DNA from: Lutibacter agarilyticus
Lineage (GTDB): Bacteria; Bacteroidota; Bacteroidia; Flavobacteriales; Flavobacteriaceae
Length of the DNA stretch: 64,000 nt
Reading direction: 5' to 3'
Assembly (NCBI RefSeq): GCF_900188235.1
Contig: NZ_FZNT01000001.1
Coordinates: forward strand, 372,001 to 436,000
Made by a program: the position numbers and the translations under genes. The notes under the pieces were generated by a model, which worked only from the letters and a program-made list of their open reading frames with translations, had not been told where the DNA came from and did not search any database. Of this stretch, positions 62,034-64,000 are shown piece after piece. How positions within the stretch are numbered: the first letter of the stretch is position 1; each line of letters opens with the position of its first letter.

Positions 62034-62156
62034 TTAAGCATTATATAAACCATATCTTCTGAATCTATCCCATTGAATTCTTTTGGTATTTGTAAAGTTT
62101 ATAAATAATGTTTTTTTCTTGTTTTCTTGTCCAGTGTTTACATCTAGTGTTTTCAT
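62034..62156 (-). CDS. Putative 40-residue basic protein
   Basis: The 324-bp gap between the TlpA-type and aminotransferase genes holds one plausible small gene on the minus strand: ATG 62156 to TAA 62034, 40 residues. It starts MKTLDVNTGQENKKKTLFIN and ends KRIQWDRFRRYGLYNA. The sequence is basic (many Lys/Arg) with an aromatic, arginine-rich C-terminus, unlike random translation of AT-rich DNA. No -7 box is visible upstream and no family is known to me. The rest of the gap (62157-62304) is AT-rich with no gene. Confidence 0.5.
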   Translation of the reverse strand: MKTLDVNTGQENKKKTLFINFTNTKRIQWDRFRRYGLYNA

Positions 62157-62304
62157 AATAAATAGTTTTAAGTTATTGTCTTTATATAAAAGACGTCCAT
62201 ACTTAAATTTTGTTACTCTATTATGTATTACATAGTACTATATTAACAATTATTTAACTAAGTCGTTAATTATTAATATTTTAATTTGAAAAAAGTTGAA
62301 AAGG

Positions 62305-63495
62305 TTATGAGTATTCTGAAAATATTTCGTTTAAACTCTCAATAATTAGGTTACAGCCTTTGTAAATTTCATCTTCAGAAATAGTTAAAGGAGGAGTAAT
62401 TCTAATAGCTTTGCCTTCAAATAATAACCAAAATAGTAGCAATCCTTTGTCTAAACATTTTAAAATTACTTTTGAAGCAATTTCAGGAGTTTCAACTAAA
62501 GCCGCTAACATTAATCCTTTTCCTCTAATTTCGGTAATAAGTGGGTGGATTAATAATTTACGGATTAAAACTTCTTTTTGAATTGTTTGTGCTATAAGAT
62601 TAGAATTTAACAATTCAGCTAATGTTGCTTCTGCAGCTGCGGCAATTACAGGATGCCCACCAAAAGTAGTAATATGTCCTAATTTGGGATGCTGTTGTAA
62701 ACAACTCATTAATTTGTTAGAAGAAATAAATGCACCGATTGGCATACCTCCACCTAATCCTTTTCCAGTTACAAAAATATCAGGGACTACATTATAATTT
62801 TCAAAACCGTATAATTTTCCTGTTCTACCAACTCCAGATTGTATTTCATCTAAAATTAACAAAGCACCAACTTCTTCGCAACGCTTCTTTACTTTTAAAA
62901 GGTAATTATCTTTAGGTTCAATAAAACCAGCACCACCTTGAATGGTTTCTAAAATAACGCCTGCAGTTTTACTAGTTATACGTTCAATATCAGCTATGTT
63001 ATTGAATTCAATAAATTGAATTCCTGGAATTAACGGTCTAAAAGCGCTGTTTTGTTCTTCAGCACCACAAACACTCATAGCACCTTGCGTATTTCCGTGG
63101 TAACCATTTTTAGCAGCTATAATTTCACTTCTTCCAGTAAAGCGTTTTGCTAGTTTTATGGCACCTTCAGTAGCTTCGGTCCCAGAGTTTGTTAAATAAA
63201 CAGTTTCTAGTGGACTTGGTAAATTTTCAACAAGTAATTTACACAATTGAACTGATGGTTGTTGAATAAATTCACCATAAACCATTACATGTGTATAAGC
63301 ATCAACCTGATTTTTTATAGCTTCTGATACTTTAGGATGACCGTGGCCTAAGGTATTTGCTGAGACTCCTGCTATAAAATCTAAATATGATTTTCCATCG
63401 GTGTCGTAAACATAGCTTCCTTTAGCCTTTGAAATTTCAAGAGCAAGTGGGTGAGGAGATGTTTGTGCTTGATATGTTAAAAAATCTTTTTTCAA
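62305..63495 (-). CDS. Class III PLP aminotransferase (acetylornithine/4-aminobutyrate type)
   Basis: The 396 residues have the class III fold: YVYDTDGKSYLDFIAGVSAN, the phosphate-binding TNSGTEATEGAIKLAKR, GYHGNTQGAMSVCG, LLILDEIQSGVGRTGKLYGF and the PLP lysine in FVTGKGLGGGMPIGAF. The substrate group (acetylornithine, ornithine, GABA or another omega-amino acid) cannot be settled from sequence, and no arginine-biosynthesis gene is near. It lies 3 bp downstream of the OstA-like gene. Confidence 0.9.
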   Translation of the reverse strand: MKKDFLTYQAQTSPHPLALEISKAKGSYVYDTDGKSYLDFIAGVSANTLGHGHPKVSEAIKNQVDAYTHVMVYGEFIQQPSVQLCKLLVENLPSPLETVYLTNSGTEATEGAIKLAKRFTGRSEIIAAKNGYHGNTQGAMSVCGAEEQNSAFRPLIPGIQFIEFNNIADIERITSKTAGVILETIQGGAGFIEPKDNYLLKVKKRCEEVGALLILDEIQSGVGRTGKLYGFENYNVVPDIFVTGKGLGGGMPIGAFISSNKLMSCLQQHPKLGHITTFGGHPVIAAAAEATLAELLNSNLIAQTIQKEVLIRKLLIHPLITEIRGKGLMLAALVETPEIASKVILKCLDKGLLLFWLLFEGKAIRITPPLTISEDEIYKGCNLIIESLNEIFSEYS

Positions 63496-63498
63496 TGT

Positions 63499-64000
63499 TT
63501 ATTTAATAATTTCAAGTTTTTTAACTGTAGCTTTTGATTTTTCCAATTTTGTAGTTATTGGAGTGCTTCCATCATCTCTTGTAAAAATATCATCTTTTGT
63601 TAATGGTCGCTCATCTTCTCTCCAAATAAAACCTTTTAAGATCTTTTCTTGCTCGGGTAATTTAGAAGGAGGATATGTTTTTCCATCAGGTTTTACAAAA
63701 AAGTCGATGGTATTTATGGTTTTATCACCTAGCGTAATAAAAATGTTTTTACTTGTTTGCATTTTCGTAATACCAACCAATTTTTTATTTTCATCTCTAC
63801 CGTAAAATATGACTTCACTATTACCTACAACATCTAAAGTAACTAATTCGTTATTTTTGAATTTTCCATACATGTTTTTTCCTTTCATTTGGCTATACCC
63901 AATTGAATCTTTTTGAACCATAAATCCATTAGATAGAATCTTAAGAGAGTCAAGTTGTTCGGTTTTTACATTTGAAATTAAGTGAATAGTATCTCCTGTA
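63499..64000 (-). CDS. OstA-like protein, C-terminal part (cut by window edge)
   Basis: The frame stays open from its stop at 63499 to the right edge, so the ATG at 63921 is internal. The visible 167 residues show a beta-jellyroll pattern like OstA/LptA: DSLKILSNGFMVQKDSIGYS, MKGKNMYGKFKNNELVTLDV, GNSEVIFYGRDENKKLVGI, FITLGDKTINTIDFF. The family forms periplasmic bridges or barrels in lipopolysaccharide export; the N-terminal half and signal are outside the window. It is cotranscribed with the aminotransferase. Confidence 0.8.
   Translation of the reverse strand, partial: TGDTIHLISNVKTEQLDSLKILSNGFMVQKDSIGYSQMKGKNMYGKFKNNELVTLDVVGNSEVIFYGRDENKKLVGITKMQTSKNIFITLGDKTINTIDFFVKPDGKTYPPSKLPEQEKILKGFIWREDERPLTKDDIFTRDDGSTPITTKLEKSKATVKKLEIIK

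Noticed and set aside
1-64000. CRISPR arrays, tRNA genes, insertion sequences and prophage
   Set aside because: I saw no regularly spaced repeats, no cloverleaf-like sequence with conserved TTCGA-type loop, and no transposase, integrase or phage structural genes.

Overview
The window is a 64 kb piece of the chromosome of an AT-rich member of the Bacteroidetes, almost certainly family Flavobacteriaceae; I cannot name the genus. This rests on the gene families (DUF4290, DUF1015 beside serA/serC, LuxC-type acyl-CoA reductase, OstA-like protein, FadL-type porin, a two-motif DnaJ) and on the recurring promoter element TAnnTTTG, the -7 box of the Bacteroidetes primary sigma factor, upstream of many genes in place of an E. 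coli-type -10 box. Most genes are ordinary chromosomal genes. I see no phage, insertion sequence, CRISPR array, tRNA or rRNA.

Layout. 1-13.1 kb (minus strand): a truncated TIGR02757 gene, a small barrel protein, a GNAT-nitrilase fusion, miaA overlapping a potassium-channel gene, a DUF3857/transglutaminase-like protein, an exonuclease/GIY-YIG fusion, a YggS-type PLP protein, DUF1015, serA, serC and an acyl-CoA reductase. 13.1-23.1 kb: a divergent ferredoxin, ychF, a transporter fused to a binding protein, a membrane protein interrupted by an in-frame stop, and parE-parC. 23.1-31.7 kb: a two-armed vitamin B12 locus. The minus arm is cobU-cobT-cobS-cobC-btuF-(PduO-like), which assembles the lower ligand and salvages cobinamide. 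The plus arm starts with a cobalamin riboswitch and encodes a BtuB-like receptor, a BtuG-like surface propeller lipoprotein and a PP-loop (DPH6-like) ATPase. 32-43 kb: FadL-like porin, a histidine-containing membrane protein, UvrD/PcrA helicase, DUF4290, murA, grpE-dnaJ, the RNase P RNA gene and an acyltransferase. 43.5-48.7 kb: two different aconitases in tandem. 49-59.6 kb: a glycogen/alpha-glucan operon (GT4 synthase, glgC, glgE, maltokinase, glgB) followed by a separately promoted GH31 glucosidase. 59.7-64 kb: a Crp/Fnr regulator, a palindrome placed like an activator site before a two-repeat lipoprotein gene, a TlpA-like thioredoxin, a probable 40-residue gene, a class III aminotransferase and the end of an OstA-like gene.

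How the genes connect. The glycogen cluster encodes the GlgC-GlgM-GlgE-GlgB route: ADP-glucose is made, condensed to maltose-1-phosphate, polymerised and branched, and a maltokinase gives a second entry to maltose-1-phosphate. The B12 locus couples outer-membrane capture (riboswitch-controlled) to periplasmic binding and remodelling of corrinoids; no corrin-ring synthesis and no BtuCD are visible. serC and serA form the serine pathway.

The observations most worth a second look are the in-frame stop with conserved-looking tail at 18346-18513, the degenerate PduO-like protein and PP-loop ATPase at the B12 locus, the symporter-binding-protein fusion, the palindrome at 60351-60366, the 13-bp motif shared by the aconitase and glycogen leaders, the small ORF at 62034-62156, and the truncated TIGR02757 gene. 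I did not find a clearly new multi-gene system.
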